Notes under the pieces: model-generated
What the model was told of the DNA's origin: nothing
What the model saw: the letters and a program-made list of their open reading frames with translations, nothing else
Databases searched by the model: none
Part shown: one piece after another, positions 50,607 to 59,595 of the stretch
Numbering within the stretch: position 1 is the first letter of the stretch
Layout: each line of letters opens with the position of its first letter
Assembly: GCF_900101815.1 (NCBI RefSeq)
Contig: NZ_FNAO01000006.1
Coordinates: 310,001-374,000 of the forward strand
Origin: Pricia antarctica
Lineage (GTDB): Bacteria; Bacteroidota; Bacteroidia; Flavobacteriales; Flavobacteriaceae
Direction of reading: 5' to 3'
Length of the DNA stretch: 64,000 bases
Made by a program: the position numbers and the translations under genes

Positions 50607-53063
50607 ATGGAATACTTCATCAACGTCATCTTACCGATTCCCTTAGAAAAATTGTTCACATACAGTGTTTCAAAGTCGGAAGCGGAGTTTTTAAGACCCG
50701 GAATGCGGATAGGGGTCCCCTTCGGGAAGTCCAAAATTTATACGGCCTTGGTGTATTCGGTCCATAACAAGCCACCCGTAGTATACGAGGCCAAAGAAAT
50801 CCATCGGATTTTAGATGAACATCCCATCGTAAATCTTTATCAGCTTGAACATTGGCAGTGGATCGCGGACTACTATATGTGTTCATTGGGGGAAGTTTTC
50901 CGATCGGCCGTGCCTAGTGCATTTTTACTGGAAAGTGAGACCCTGATCCTGCGCAACGATAGGGTAGAGGTCCTTGAAAGCGATTTGGAGGATGATGAAT
51001 TTTTGGTCTATGAGGCCCTACAACATCAGTCCACCCTTAAGGTTCATGAAGTAAATTCCATCGTCGATAAAAAGAATATTCTGCCCATTCTCAATCGGTT
51101 GCTGGAAAAGAAAGTCATCCTTTTAAAGGAGGAAATGTACGAGCAGTATAAGCCGAAATTGGTGCGCTACGTCAAGTTGGATACGAAATATCTATCCGAA
51201 GAAAAATTGGAAGCTTTGTTGGAATCCTTGAGCCGCGCCCCAAAACAAAGTCAGGTCGTACTGTCCCTTTTTCAGTTGCAAGCGGTCAAAAAAAAACCCA
51301 TAAAGGTTTCGGAGCTCGAGGAAACCAGCGGAGGTTCAAAGGCGGTCATCAAATCTTTGGTGGACAAGGAAATTCTAGAGGAATATTTCATCCGAACCGA
51401 TCGGGTAAAGTATGAGGGTGAAGAAGAGAATTTCGCCCTTAAGGAGCTAAACCAATATCAGCAGCAGGCTTTCAAGGATATATCCCGAGGTTTTGAGGAT
51501 AAAAAAACGGTATTGTTGCACGGCGTCACCTCTTCGGGAAAGACCGAGGTGTATGTGAAATTGATCGAGGAATGCATCCGGTTGGGCAAGCAGGCGCTTT
51601 ATCTTTTGCCGGAAATTGCGTTAACAACCCAGTTGATTTCCCGTTTGCAAGATTATTTCGGAGAGAAGGTATCCGTTTATCATTCCAAATACAACATACA
51701 GGAAAGAGTAGAGGTATGGAACAATGTTTTGGCCAAAAAACCAAAGGCACAGATAGTTATCGGGGCAAGGTCCGCCCTGTTTTTACCCTATTCCGATTTG
51801 GGTTTGATCATCGTCGACGAGGAGCACGAGGGGTCTTTCAAACAGTTCGACCCTGCTCCGCGTTATCACGCCCGCGATGCCGCTATTGTACTGGCAAACC
51901 TGCACCAAAGCAATATTATACTGGGTTCGGCCACGCCCAGCATTGAAAGTTTTTTTAATGCACAAACGGGCAAATACGGCTATGCCCAAATAAAACGCCG
52001 CTATGGCAACGTACTCATGCCAGAGATAGAACTCTTGGATCTTAAGGAGCACACCCGAAAAAAACGGATGAAAGGCCATTTTTCGAAACGTTTGCTTGAG
52101 GAAATAAAAGAAACGTTGGATGCTGGCGAACAGGTCATCCTGTTTCAAAACCGCCGCGGATACGCGCCTATCGTGGAATGTACGACATGCGGCCATTCGC
52201 CCCAATGCTCCAATTGCGATGTGAGCCTTACCTTTCATCAGTACAAAAAACAGTTGCGCTGCCATTATTGTGGTTATCATATGGCACTGCCGGAAAGTTG
52301 CCAAGCCTGCGGAAGCCTTTCGTTGGATACTAAGGGCTTCGGTACCGAGCAAGTTGAAAAAGAACTGGAAACCTTATTTCCCGACGCCAAGACCTGGCGT
52401 ATGGATCTCGATACCACCCGAGGCAAGCACGGCTATGAAAAAATAATTACCGCCTTTGAACAGCAAGAGATGGATATTCTCGTCGGAACCCAAATGCTTA
52501 CCAAGGGCCTCGATTTCAGAAATGTTAGCTTAGTAGGTATTATGAATGCGGATTCCCTCTTGAACTTTCCTGACTATCGGGCGCACGAGCGCTGCTTTCA
52601 ATTGTTGACACAAGTAGCAGGCAGGGCAGGGCGGACAAAGAAACAGGGCAGGGTGCTCATCCAAAGTTACAATCCTTACCATCAAATCTTAAAACAGGTC
52701 TCGACAAACGACTACGAAGGTATGTTTAAAGAGCAATTGTACGAACGGGAGCAGTACAACTATCCCCCTCAAAACCGTATTATCCGCATTACATTTAAGC
52801 ATAAGGAATACAACCGATTAAATGAGGCGGCCGAATGGTTCGCCCAAGCACTGCGAAATGCATTAGGCATTAATGTGTTGGGGCCCGAATACCCACCGGT
52901 CGCTCGAATACGTAATCAATTCTTAAAGAATGTGATGGTCAAGATTCCCCAAAATCAATCCTTGCCAAAAACCAAGACGGTGATCAAGCGAATCGAAAAA
53001 TCGTTCAACTCGGTATCCCAGTATCGAAGTGTGCGGGTAATTTATAATGTGGATCATATTTAA
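50607..53063 (+). CDS. priA: Primosomal protein N' (PriA helicase)
   Basis: A 3'-5' helicase that restarts stalled replication forks. The start at the ATG at 50607 gives 818 residues and the family beginning YFINVILPIPLEKLFTYSV; starting at 50574 would add 11 residues overlapping the DUF2147 gene. Helicase motifs are HGVTSSGKTEVY (Walker A), IIVDEEHEGSFKQ (DEEH) and VGTQMLTKGLDF plus QVAGRAGRTKKQG. The zinc-binding insertion has eight cysteines in four pairs: CTTCGHSPQCSNC, then CHYC and CQACGS. All catalytic motifs are intact. Last gene of the nadC operon. Confidence 0.96.
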   Translation: MEYFINVILPIPLEKLFTYSVSKSEAEFLRPGMRIGVPFGKSKIYTALVYSVHNKPPVVYEAKEIHRILDEHPIVNLYQLEHWQWIADYYMCSLGEVFRSAVPSAFLLESETLILRNDRVEVLESDLEDDEFLVYEALQHQSTLKVHEVNSIVDKKNILPILNRLLEKKVILLKEEMYEQYKPKLVRYVKLDTKYLSEEKLEALLESLSRAPKQSQVVLSLFQLQAVKKKPIKVSELEETSGGSKAVIKSLVDKEILEEYFIRTDRVKYEGEEENFALKELNQYQQQAFKDISRGFEDKKTVLLHGVTSSGKTEVYVKLIEECIRLGKQALYLLPEIALTTQLISRLQDYFGEKVSVYHSKYNIQERVEVWNNVLAKKPKAQIVIGARSALFLPYSDLGLIIVDEEHEGSFKQFDPAPRYHARDAAIVLANLHQSNIILGSATPSIESFFNAQTGKYGYAQIKRRYGNVLMPEIELLDLKEHTRKKRMKGHFSKRLLEEIKETLDAGEQVILFQNRRGYAPIVECTTCGHSPQCSNCDVSLTFHQYKKQLRCHYCGYHMALPESCQACGSLSLDTKGFGTEQVEKELETLFPDAKTWRMDLDTTRGKHGYEKIITAFEQQEMDILVGTQMLTKGLDFRNVSLVGIMNADSLLNFPDYRAHERCFQLLTQVAGRAGRTKKQGRVLIQSYNPYHQILKQVSTNDYEGMFKEQLYEREQYNYPPQNRIIRITFKHKEYNRLNEAAEWFAQALRNALGINVLGPEYPPVARIRNQFLKNVMVKIPQNQSLPKTKTVIKRIEKSFNSVSQYRSVRVIYNVDHI

Positions 53064-53082
53064 GATTAAGCAAATAGCCTAA

Positions 53083-53136
53083 TTTGTCATCCCGAGCGCG
53101 CGCTTGAATGACATATCGGGCTGGCAGTCGAGGGGT
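53083..53136. repeat. Degenerate copy of a GTCATCCCGAGCG...GTCGAGGGGT intergenic motif
   Basis: GTCATCCCGAGCG (53087-53099) and CAGTCGAGGGGT (53125-53136) are the two halves of a sequence often dispersed in bacterial intergenic DNA. Here a stretch of about 25 bases separates them. It lies between priA and the lytTR terminator. Confidence 0.4.
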
Positions 53137-53140
53137 AATC

Positions 53141-53176
53141 AAAAAAAAACCGCCATTTCCTTCAGGAAACAGCGGT
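53141..53176 (-). terminator. Terminator of the LytTR regulator gene
   Basis: Read leftward: ACCGCT, then TTTCCT...AGGAAA and GGCGGT around a small loop, followed by nine T residues. It serves the leftward gene and has no T run in the priA direction. Confidence 0.85.
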
Positions 53177-53199
53177 CTATACTTAAAGAAGTAGAAGTG

Positions 53200-53892
53200 C
53201 TAGACGTTGCTCAATGCTTCGGCCAACTCGGTCTTCTTGTTCCTGCTTAAAGGAATAGACCGTCCACTTACTTCGACGTTTTTACTATTGAACTTTTCGA
53301 TTTTCTCCAAGTTCACGATATACGATTTGTGAATACGAAGAAATTTATCTTCGGGTAATTGCTGTTCGAAAGACTTCATCGTCGATAAGATAACGATATT
53401 GGCCTCGTCCGTTACTAATTTGATGTAATCGCCAAGCGCTTCGATCCATTTGATATCGTTAAGGATGACCTTGCGCTTTTTCAGGTTGCTCTTGACGAAA
53501 ATATGCTCCTCGTCTTCTTGTACCTGATGCATTTGCTCGAATTTCGAAATAGCTCTTTTGACCGAGGCATCGAAGCGGGCCAAAGTAATCGGCTTGTGCA
53601 AATAATCGGTTACGTCATAATCAAATGCCTTGAGCGCATAATCGGGTTTACCGGTGATTAATATTACCTGTGGACTGTTTTCTAGCGATTCGAGTAGGTC
53701 GAATCCGTTAATGATAGGCATTTCAACGTCGAGAAAAATAAGATCGATCTCATGATTTTTAATACCGTTTTTGGCCTCGATCGCATTGCTGTATTCCGCA
53801 ACCATAGCAAGGTGCGGATGACTGTTCACCAACTTTGCAACGGCCATACGTTGCATAGACGAATCGTCTACGATAATACTTCTTAGTTTCAT
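53200..53892 (-). CDS. LytTR-family response regulator
   Basis: A receiver domain (1-120) with acidic pair Asp9/Asp10, phospho-acceptor Asp55 in LIFLDVEMP, and Thr and Lys in LITGKPDYA and DYLHKPI. It is followed by a LytTR DNA-binding domain (about 130-230) with VILNDIKWIEALGDYIKLV, the helix QQLPEDKFLRIHKSYIVNL and the C-terminal PLSRNKKTELAEAL. 230 residues. No histidine kinase adjoins it; LytS/LytTR-type partners in Bacteroidota are often encoded elsewhere. It is divergent from rpsF across a 234-base gap. Targets unknown. Confidence 0.95.
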   Translation of the reverse strand: MKLRSIIVDDSSMQRMAVAKLVNSHPHLAMVAEYSNAIEAKNGIKNHEIDLIFLDVEMPIINGFDLLESLENSPQVILITGKPDYALKAFDYDVTDYLHKPITLARFDASVKRAISKFEQMHQVQEDEEHIFVKSNLKKRKVILNDIKWIEALGDYIKLVTDEANIVILSTMKSFEQQLPEDKFLRIHKSYIVNLEKIEKFNSKNVEVSGRSIPLSRNKKTELAEALSNV

Positions 53893-54072
53893 AAATAGGG
53901 CGATTTGTGGGGTTAAATCATCGACAAAATACTAAAAAAAACTCCTTCAACTACAAAATAATGTATTGCCGGTCGTGTTTTCTTTATAATTGACAATGAA
54001 CATAGGTTAAGATTTGGGTAAAGTTCGATTTTTAGGATTATACTCCTATAGAACGAAGAAATTCCAGTTTTC

Positions 54073-54103
54073 TTGTAATGTGTCTCAATTATTCTTACTT
54101 TTG
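54073..54103 (+). promoter_or_regulatory. Promoter of the rpsF-rpsR-rplI operon: TTG-N20-TACTTTTG
   Basis: TTG at 54073-54075, a 20-base spacer and TACTTTTG at 54096-54103 fit the Bacteroidota promoter consensus. The start of rpsF follows 23 bases later. Confidence 0.75.
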
Positions 54104-54126
54104 CGCACTTAAAAAATATATATTAT

Positions 54127-54465
54127 ATGAACCATTACGAAACTGTTTTCATTTTGAATCCCGTGCTTTCTGATGAACAGATAGCGGAAACAGTTAAGAA
54201 ATTCGAGGATTTCTTAATTAAGAATGGCGCCAAAATGGTCACCAAAGAAAATTGGGGACTTAAAAAATTGGCCTATGCCATACAGCACAAAAAAAGTGGT
54301 TTTTACCACTTGTTCGAATTTACCGCCCCCGGCGAAGTTGTTTCTCCATATGAGCAAGAACTGAAAAGGGAAGAGCGTGTTATGCGCTTTTTAACGGTAC
54401 GATTGGATAAGCACGCCATCGCGTGGGCAGAGGAAAGAAGAACTAGGTTAAAAACCAAAGCGTAA
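54127..54465 (+). CDS. rpsF: 30S ribosomal protein S6
   Basis: The 112-residue S6 protein, which pairs with S18 in the platform of the small subunit. It begins [14 protein letters not shown], continues with the conserved helix and [20 protein letters not shown], and has FTAPGEVV and [13 protein letters not shown], the usual strand pattern. The S18 gene starts 4 bases after its stop. It heads the conserved rpsF-rpsR-rplI operon, driven by the promoter at 54073-54103. Confidence 0.98.
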   Translation: MNHYETVFILNPVLSDEQIAETVKKFEDFLIKNGAKMVTKENWGLKKLAYAIQHKKSGFYHLFEFTAPGEVVSPYEQELKREERVMRFLTVRLDKHAIAWAEERRTRLKTKA

Positions 54466-54469
54466 AAGT

Positions 54470-54766
54470 ATGGCAACACTACAACAACAGGCGAAAGGGA
54501 AAAAGGATGGCGAAATCCGCTATTTGACCCCATTGAACATTGAGACCAATACGAAAAAGAAGTATTGCCGTTTCAAGAAAAACGGTATTAAATATATCGA
54601 CTATAAGAATCCCGATTTTCTTATGATGCTGGTAAACGAACAGGGCAAACTTTTGCCCAGGAGGCTTACCGGAACATCATTGAAATATCAGCGCAAAGTG
54701 GCTCAGGCCATTAAAAGGTGCCGTCACATCGCACTCATGCCGTACGTAGGGGACTTACTAAAATAA
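54470..54766 (+). CDS. rpsR: 30S ribosomal protein S18
   Basis: A 98-residue small-subunit protein. The S18 core [20 protein letters not shown] and later [20 protein letters not shown] mark the family, followed by [14 protein letters not shown]. The N-terminal 20 residues are a basic, Gln-rich extension beyond the E. coli protein (75 aa), typical in Bacteroidota. The gap to rplI is 11 bases, so the three ribosomal genes are one transcript. Confidence 0.98.
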   Translation: MATLQQQAKGKKDGEIRYLTPLNIETNTKKKYCRFKKNGIKYIDYKNPDFLMMLVNEQGKLLPRRLTGTSLKYQRKVAQAIKRCRHIALMPYVGDLLK

Positions 54767-54777
54767 TCAAAGCAAAG

Positions 54778-55230
54778 ATGGAACTTATACTAAAAAAAGA
54801 CGTAGAGCATTTGGGCTTTAAGGATGACCTCGTAGACGTGAAAAACGGATACGGTAGAAATTATTTGATCCCACGTGGCATGGCCACAATGGCGACTCCT
54901 TCGGCCAAAAAGGTATTGGAGGAGAATTTGCGCCAAAGTGCCCATAAGGAGAAAAAAGTCGTTGATTCGGCCAATAAAACTGCTGAAGCACTTAAAACAC
55001 TGGATATTAAGATACCCGCAAAAGTAGGTGCCGCCGACAAATTGTTCGGTTCGGTTACTGCTTCAGATCTTTCCAATGTATTGGCCAAAGATGGTCATGA
55101 AATCGATAAGAAATTTATCAGTATTAAAGGGGGAGCTATTAAAAGAGCCGGGCCTTACACCGCCGATATCCGATTGCACCGAGAGGTCATCGTCGAGTTC
55201 AATTTCGAGGTGGTTTCTGATCAGAAGTAA
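54778..55230 (+). CDS. rplI: 50S ribosomal protein L9
   Basis: A 150-residue large-subunit protein. It starts MELILKKDVEHLGFKDDLV with the conserved GYGRNYLIPRGMA, then a long helix (about 42-75) and a C-terminal domain with LFGSVTASDLSNVL and the strand RLHREVIVEFNFEV. The ATG at 54778 matches the L9 start; reading from 54718 would add 20 residues overlapping rpsR. A terminator follows 22 bases after the stop. Confidence 0.98.
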   Translation: MELILKKDVEHLGFKDDLVDVKNGYGRNYLIPRGMATMATPSAKKVLEENLRQSAHKEKKVVDSANKTAEALKTLDIKIPAKVGAADKLFGSVTASDLSNVLAKDGHEIDKKFISIKGGAIKRAGPYTADIRLHREVIVEFNFEVVSDQK

Positions 55231-55252
55231 CCCCTATTAAGTTAAATAAGAT

Positions 55253-55284
55253 AAGCCTTCCCGTAATTCCAGGAGGGCTTTTTT
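55253..55284 (+). terminator. Rho-independent terminator of the rpsF operon
   Basis: Stem AAGCCTTCC / GGAGGGCTT (one T-G pair) with a ten-base loop, followed by T residues up to 55284. Confidence 0.85.
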
Positions 55285-55299
55285 GTGAACGTTTATGAA

Positions 55300-55782
55300 A
55301 TGAAATACAGAAGGCTCACGCAACAACAGTTGGAAGAATTGAAACCGGAGTTCATCAACTTTCTGGCTACACAGTCCATTACTGGTGAAGAATGGAAAAC
55401 GTTAAAGGCGGAAAAACCCGCCGTTGCCGAGGATGAAATCGATGTTTTTAGCGATTTGATCTGGGAAGGGGTACTTGGTAAAGTAGCCTATCTCGAAAAT
55501 ATTTCGGCCATGAACATGCATCTATTTCATTGTGAGGAAAAGGAAATGAAACTGCTGTCGGTTAAAATAATGAATCCTGATATCGATCTGACCACCACAA
55601 TAGGCTTCGATTGGTTTAAGAAAAACTGGCAATCAGATTTTGTGGAATACCTGACCGCCTCAAAGGCGTATTCCGAAGAACCTAACCTCGATAAGTTTAA
55701 GTTAATCGACCAGGGTGCGGTGATTACGAAAGGGGAATTGTATCAGTGGTTTGAGAACGTGATCGGTCCCTCGGCCAAATAG
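55300..55782 (+). CDS. DUF6495-type protein, 160 aa
   Basis: A small acidic cytoplasmic protein of unknown role, recognised by its start MKYRRLTQQQLEELKPEF and the central motif VFSDLIWEGVLGKVAYLE, with the C-terminal KFKLIDQGAVITKGELYQW. No transmembrane helix or catalytic motif is visible. The start at 55300 is chosen because the GTG at 55285 lies within the rplI terminator's trailing T run. It sits immediately after the ribosomal operon, a position it seems to keep in related genomes. Function unknown. Confidence 0.78.
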   Translation: MKYRRLTQQQLEELKPEFINFLATQSITGEEWKTLKAEKPAVAEDEIDVFSDLIWEGVLGKVAYLENISAMNMHLFHCEEKEMKLLSVKIMNPDIDLTTTIGFDWFKKNWQSDFVEYLTASKAYSEEPNLDKFKLIDQGAVITKGELYQWFENVIGPSAK

Positions 55783-55854
55783 TTTCTAAATGAATTTGGG
55801 TTTCCAATGCCGCTTTGCTGAAAAAATTGAGAGTTTAATGCTTGCGATGGTAGA

Positions 55855-55890
55855 TTCAAAGCTCAAAGCTCACAGTTCAAAGCTCAAAGC
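55855..55890. repeat. Direct repeat of a 15-base unit, period 21, in the DUF6495-hisS gap
   Basis: TTCAAAGCTCAAAGC occurs twice (55855-55869 and 55876-55890). The rest of the 305-base gap 55783-56087 shows TATCTTCG near 56012, a weak -7 box for hisS, and no gene. Confidence 0.55.
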
Positions 55891-56087
55891 GGATTCTGAT
55901 TTGAAAGTTGCATTAAACTTTGAAAGTGAAATTTAGAGCCCAAGTTATTTGTTCTTCCTTCTTAGACTGTGGGAAAACAACGCTATCCATTATTATTTGA
56001 AGGTCGTAAACTGTTATCTTCGTGCATGAAAAAAATTAGTGGTCCCAGAGAGTAATCGAAGGGATATTTGTACATCAAATTATTTAA

Positions 56088-57473
56088 ATGGCACAAAAAC
56101 CAAGTATACCTAAAGGCACTCGCGATTTTACGCCCGCAGAAGTAGCAAAGCGCAACTACATATTCGATGTTACAAAAAGACATTTCGAAACCTTCGGTTT
56201 TCAGCCTATTGAAACCCCTTCTTTTGAAAATTCCGAAACTTTGATGGGCAAGTATGGCGATGAGGGGGACCGTTTGATTTTTAAGATTTTGAATTCGGGA
56301 GATTACCTAAATAAGGTGGATGATGCCACCTATACAACTAAGAATAGCACCTCTTTAACTTCAAAAATTTCCGAAAAAGCCCTCCGCTACGATTTGACCG
56401 TACCCTTCGCCCGCTACGTCGTCATGCACCACAACGAAATCGACTTCCCCTTTAAGCGCTATCAGATCCAACCCGTATGGCGTGCCGACCGCCCCCAAAA
56501 AGGCCGATTCCGGGAGTTTTACCAGTGCGACGCCGATGTCGTAGGTGCAGATTCTTTACTCCAGGAAGTAGAATTCATACAACTATATGACGCCGTTTTT
56601 ACCGATCTAGGACTAGATGGAGTCGACATCAAAATCAACAACCGTAAAATTTTAGCAGGTATTGCCGAAGTAATCGGAGCCAAAGATTTGCTGATCGACT
56701 TTACGGTCGCATTGGATAAATTGGACAAAATCGGAGCGGAAGGCGTAAAAAAGGAAATGGTCACCAAAGGTATTTCAGCGGATTCCATCGCTGAAGTCGA
56801 ACCACTTTTCTCATTATCCGGAAGCAATTCCGCAAAAGTATCCACTTTAAAGGAACTGTTGTCCGATAGCGAGGAAGGAAGCAAGGGCGTTGAAGAGCTG
56901 GCCTATATCTTTGAAACCGTAGCGGCATTGGGACTTCAATCCGCAAAACTTTCCATAGACGTTACCTTGGCCCGGGGACTGAATTACTATACCGGTGCGA
57001 TTTTAGAGGTAGCCGCTCCCAAAAACGTAGATATGGGTTCCATCGGTGGTGGTGGCCGCTACGATGACCTTACGGGAATCTTTGGCCTTAAAGATGTCAG
57101 TGGTGTTGGTATATCCTTTGGATTGGATCGGATCTATTTGGTTTTGGAGGAATTGGGATTGTTTCCTGACACTTTGGACCAAAGTTTACAAGTACTATGT
57201 TTAAATTTTGGGGTAAAAGAAGCAATGGCCGCTCTCAAACTGACGACTTCCCTACGAAAATCAGGAATTAAGGCAGATTTGTATCCATCGGATGCTAAAA
57301 TCCAAAAACAGTTTAAGTACGCCAATAACCGTAATGTTCCCTATGTAATCTTAATCGGTGAAAAGGAATTGAAGGGGAATTCGTTTGTGGTAAAGCATAT
57401 GGACAGCGGGGACCAAAAGTCCTATGACCTTAAAAACCCCGATGATTTTATTCAACAATTGAAAAACGGGTAA
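56088..57473 (+). CDS. hisS: Histidyl-tRNA synthetase
   Basis: A class II aminoacyl-tRNA synthetase of 461 residues. Motif 1 begins KGTRDFTPAEV, motif 2 has RYDLTVPFARYV and PVWRADRPQKGRFREFYQCD, and the histidine A and B motifs appear as ARGLNYYTGAI and GGGGRYDDL. Motif 3 is GVGISFGLDRI. The C-terminal anticodon-binding domain (about 370-461) has LYPSDAKIQKQFKYANNRNV. It is preceded by a 305-base gap and followed by 232 bases with no gene. Confidence 0.97.
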   Translation: MAQKPSIPKGTRDFTPAEVAKRNYIFDVTKRHFETFGFQPIETPSFENSETLMGKYGDEGDRLIFKILNSGDYLNKVDDATYTTKNSTSLTSKISEKALRYDLTVPFARYVVMHHNEIDFPFKRYQIQPVWRADRPQKGRFREFYQCDADVVGADSLLQEVEFIQLYDAVFTDLGLDGVDIKINNRKILAGIAEVIGAKDLLIDFTVALDKLDKIGAEGVKKEMVTKGISADSIAEVEPLFSLSGSNSAKVSTLKELLSDSEEGSKGVEELAYIFETVAALGLQSAKLSIDVTLARGLNYYTGAILEVAAPKNVDMGSIGGGGRYDDLTGIFGLKDVSGVGISFGLDRIYLVLEELGLFPDTLDQSLQVLCLNFGVKEAMAALKLTTSLRKSGIKADLYPSDAKIQKQFKYANNRNVPYVILIGEKELKGNSFVVKHMDSGDQKSYDLKNPDDFIQQLKNG

Positions 57474-57640
57474 GCTATATCGGTTATAAAGCGGGGGCTG
57501 GTGGAAGACTCTAAGGCTTTTCCCCCCTGTTTACCAATAAAATTCAGGAGTTTTCTCGTGCCCGCTTATAATCTCTATTGGGTATAATTCCCTAAGCCTT
57601 GCCTCATGAAATGAAAAATAGGTCCCGAAAACTGCCTTGG

Positions 57641-57652
57641 GGGGCTTGCCCC
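57641..57652. repeat. GGGG-CTTG-CCCC hairpin downstream of hisS
   Basis: A short G/C hairpin followed by GATGATTTTT. It is a weak terminator candidate for hisS; the rest of the 232-base gap (57474-57705) shows nothing recognisable. Confidence 0.35.
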
Positions 57653-57705
57653 GATGATTTTTAACTAAAATTCGACGATTCCAAAAACCTTACTTCTGAA
57701 AACCT

Positions 57706-58254
57706 TTACAATCGTTCCTTTACCGCCTTTATAATCGTTTTGTAATACTCCGCCCCATGCGGTACATATTTGCCGAGATTGGCTAATCCCCAAGTTTCTT
57801 CAGAAAAGCGGATAAGGGGAATCAATTTCAATTCCGCTACCTCGCTAACCTGTTTTATCAATGCGCTCAAGGGTAGATTCAACTTGCCTAAAAATACATG
57901 GTGAAATTCGCAGTCTAACAAATTTTCAGTGTGTTTATGAATCGCTTTGAAAATGCCTATTTCCTGTAAATCGGCGTTGATAATTTCAAGTCCAATTTCT
58001 TCTTTTACCTCCCGAACTGCAGCATCTTCAATTTGTTCTCCAGCGCCCACGTGCCCCGCTACGGATACATCCCAGAGTAGGGGATGTGCGTCCTTGTTCT
58101 TTGCCCTCTGTTGAATTAAAACGCTCCCATCCGAAGTAAAAAACCAAATGTGCACGGTAGCGTGAAACCAGCCATTTTCGTGTGCTTCCGATTTTAGACC
58201 GGTTCTACCGGTAAATTTACCTTCGGAATCGAGAATATCTACAAGTTCATCCAT
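57706..58254 (-). CDS. Nudix hydrolase, IPP-isomerase-like group
   Basis: A 182-residue protein with an intact Nudix box: Gly67-x5-Glu73-x7-Arg81-Glu82 followed by VKEEIGL, the metal-binding helix. The N-terminal MDELVDILDSEGKFTGR and SEAHENGWFHATVHIWFF resemble the isopentenyl-diphosphate isomerase-like branch of Nudix proteins, which contains both isomerases and hydrolases of unclear substrate. Cytoplasmic. It starts 101 bases after the M42 peptidase stop on the same strand, with a G/C hairpin between them. Confidence 0.88.
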   Translation of the reverse strand: MDELVDILDSEGKFTGRTGLKSEAHENGWFHATVHIWFFTSDGSVLIQQRAKNKDAHPLLWDVSVAGHVGAGEQIEDAAVREVKEEIGLEIINADLQEIGIFKAIHKHTENLLDCEFHHVFLGKLNLPLSALIKQVSEVAELKLIPLIRFSEETWGLANLGKYVPHGAEYYKTIIKAVKERL

Positions 58255-58277
58255 TGAAAAAAAAATTAACTCAAAAG

Positions 58278-58301
58278 CCTCTCCTCAATTTTGAGGGGAG
58301 G
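58278..58301 (-). terminator. CCTCTCCTCAA / TTGAGGGGAGG hairpin, probable terminator of the M42 peptidase gene
   Basis: An 11-bp stem with one mismatch and a two-base loop. Read leftward it is followed by an A/T-rich stretch with a T run. Similar CCTCCCC...GGGGAGG palindromes recur in Bacteroidota intergenic DNA. Confidence 0.55.
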
Positions 58302-58355
58302 TGCCGTAGGCGGATGGTTTGGTCAAGGTTCGTTGGAATTCTACCTATTATACCG

Positions 58356-59447
58356 CTAATCCTCAAAATAACTAAAAGTCTCCCCATCCTTGATATTCAG
58401 CAAGGTTTCATAGATCAATCGGATTACGTTCTCCACATCGTCTCGATGAATGGTTTCGACCGTGGTGTGCATATAGCGTAAAGGCAATGAAATCAAGGCA
58501 GATGCTACGCCTCCATTACTGTAGGCAAAGGCGTCGGTATCGGTTCCAGTAGCTCTGGATGCCGCCATGCGTTGAAAGGGTATCTTGTTTTTCTCTGCCG
58601 TTTCAAGTATCCGCTCGCGTAGTTTATTCTGTACCGCGGGGGCATAGGAGATGACAGGTCCCGCACCGATTTCGGTATGGCCCTGTGTTTTCTTTTCGAT
58701 CATTGGGGTGGTCGTATCATGACATACATCGGTGATAATCGCCACATTGGGTTTGATCCGCTGCGTAATCATTTCCGCACCGCGTAGACCGATTTCTTCT
58801 TGTACCGAATTGGTGATATACAATCCGAAAGGGAGTTTCTTTTTGTTTTCATGAAGCAAGCGCGCTACCTCGGCGACCATAAATCCTCCTGCCCGGTTGT
58901 CAATGGCCCGGCACACGAATTTATCCTTGTTCAAGACTTGAAATTCATCGGGGTAGGTGATAACGCAGCCGACATGCACGCCCAATTTCTCTACCTCTTT
59001 TTTATCCTTGGCACCGATATCGATAAAAATATTGTCCAGTTTAGGTGCTTCTTCCTTTGATTTATCCCTTGTATGAATTGCAGGCCACCCGAAGACCCCT
59101 TTCACCATTCCATTCTTGGTATGGACGTTCACCCACTTTGAAGGCGCTATCTGATGGTCGCTGCCCCCGTTTCGAATGACGTAGATCAATCCGTTATCGG
59201 TAATGTAATTAACGTACCATGAAATTTCATCGGAATGCCCTTCGATGACCACTTTGTATTTCGCTTCTGGATTGATGACACCGACCGCTGTACCGTAAGT
59301 GTCTGTAATAAAAGTGTCTACATAAGGTTTTAAGTAGTTCATCCAGAGTTTCTGCCCTTCCCATTCATATCCGGTCGGGGAAGGATTATTCAGGTATTTT
59401 TCGAAAAAATCCAGTGATTTTTTGTTCAGTATATTTTTTTTGGCCAT
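58356..59447 (-). CDS. M42-family metallo-aminopeptidase (glutamyl aminopeptidase / cellulase M type)
   Basis: A two-metal aminopeptidase of 363 residues. The metal ligands are in EGHSDEI (His and Asp near 71-73), RAIDNRAGG (Asp around 188), SVQEEIGLRGAE (Glu pair) and ITDVCHD, with the last His in YMHTTVETIHRDD. DHQIAPSKWVNVHTKNG is the dimerisation loop. No signal peptide; it acts on peptides in the cytoplasm. Its promoter at 59467-59496 is a full consensus match. The hairpin at 58278-58301 probably ends it. Confidence 0.93.
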   Translation of the reverse strand: MAKKNILNKKSLDFFEKYLNNPSPTGYEWEGQKLWMNYLKPYVDTFITDTYGTAVGVINPEAKYKVVIEGHSDEISWYVNYITDNGLIYVIRNGGSDHQIAPSKWVNVHTKNGMVKGVFGWPAIHTRDKSKEEAPKLDNIFIDIGAKDKKEVEKLGVHVGCVITYPDEFQVLNKDKFVCRAIDNRAGGFMVAEVARLLHENKKKLPFGLYITNSVQEEIGLRGAEMITQRIKPNVAIITDVCHDTTTPMIEKKTQGHTEIGAGPVISYAPAVQNKLRERILETAEKNKIPFQRMAASRATGTDTDAFAYSNGGVASALISLPLRYMHTTVETIHRDDVENVIRLIYETLLNIKDGETFSYFED

Positions 59448-59466
59448 TTGTTTTTCTTATTTCCCA

Positions 59467-59496
59467 CAAACTTAGAGTATGTTTAAGAGCATGCAA
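59467..59496 (-). promoter_or_regulatory. Promoter of the M42 peptidase gene: TTG-N19-TAAGTTTG
   Basis: On the minus strand, TTG (59494-59496), a spacer of exactly 19 bases and TAAGTTTG (59467-59474) match the Bacteroidota consensus at both boxes. The start lies 20 bases further left. Confidence 0.75.
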
Positions 59497-59561
59497 AATG
59501 TTAAAGCTAATATTCACTTTAAATTAAGAGGAATTCGATAATAAGAGCGTTTATTTATCGT

Positions 59562-59569
59562 TAATTTTG
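59562..59569 (+). promoter_or_regulatory. Candidate -7 box (TAATTTTG) of the DUF4294 gene
   Basis: Exact TAnnTTTG match 26 bases before the start. The TTG element is not clear. Confidence 0.4.
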
Positions 59570-59595
59570 GCAGGACTTTTGTTCCAACAACCCCA

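Noticed and set aside
54718-54777. Longer start for ribosomal protein L9
   Set aside because: It overlaps rpsR and does not match the L9 N terminus, which begins MELILKKDV.
59481-59500. Third copy of the MITE-like end (GTATGTTTAAGAGCATG)
   Set aside because: Only one end-like stretch is present and it lies inside the spacer of a well-formed promoter; no interior similarity follows.
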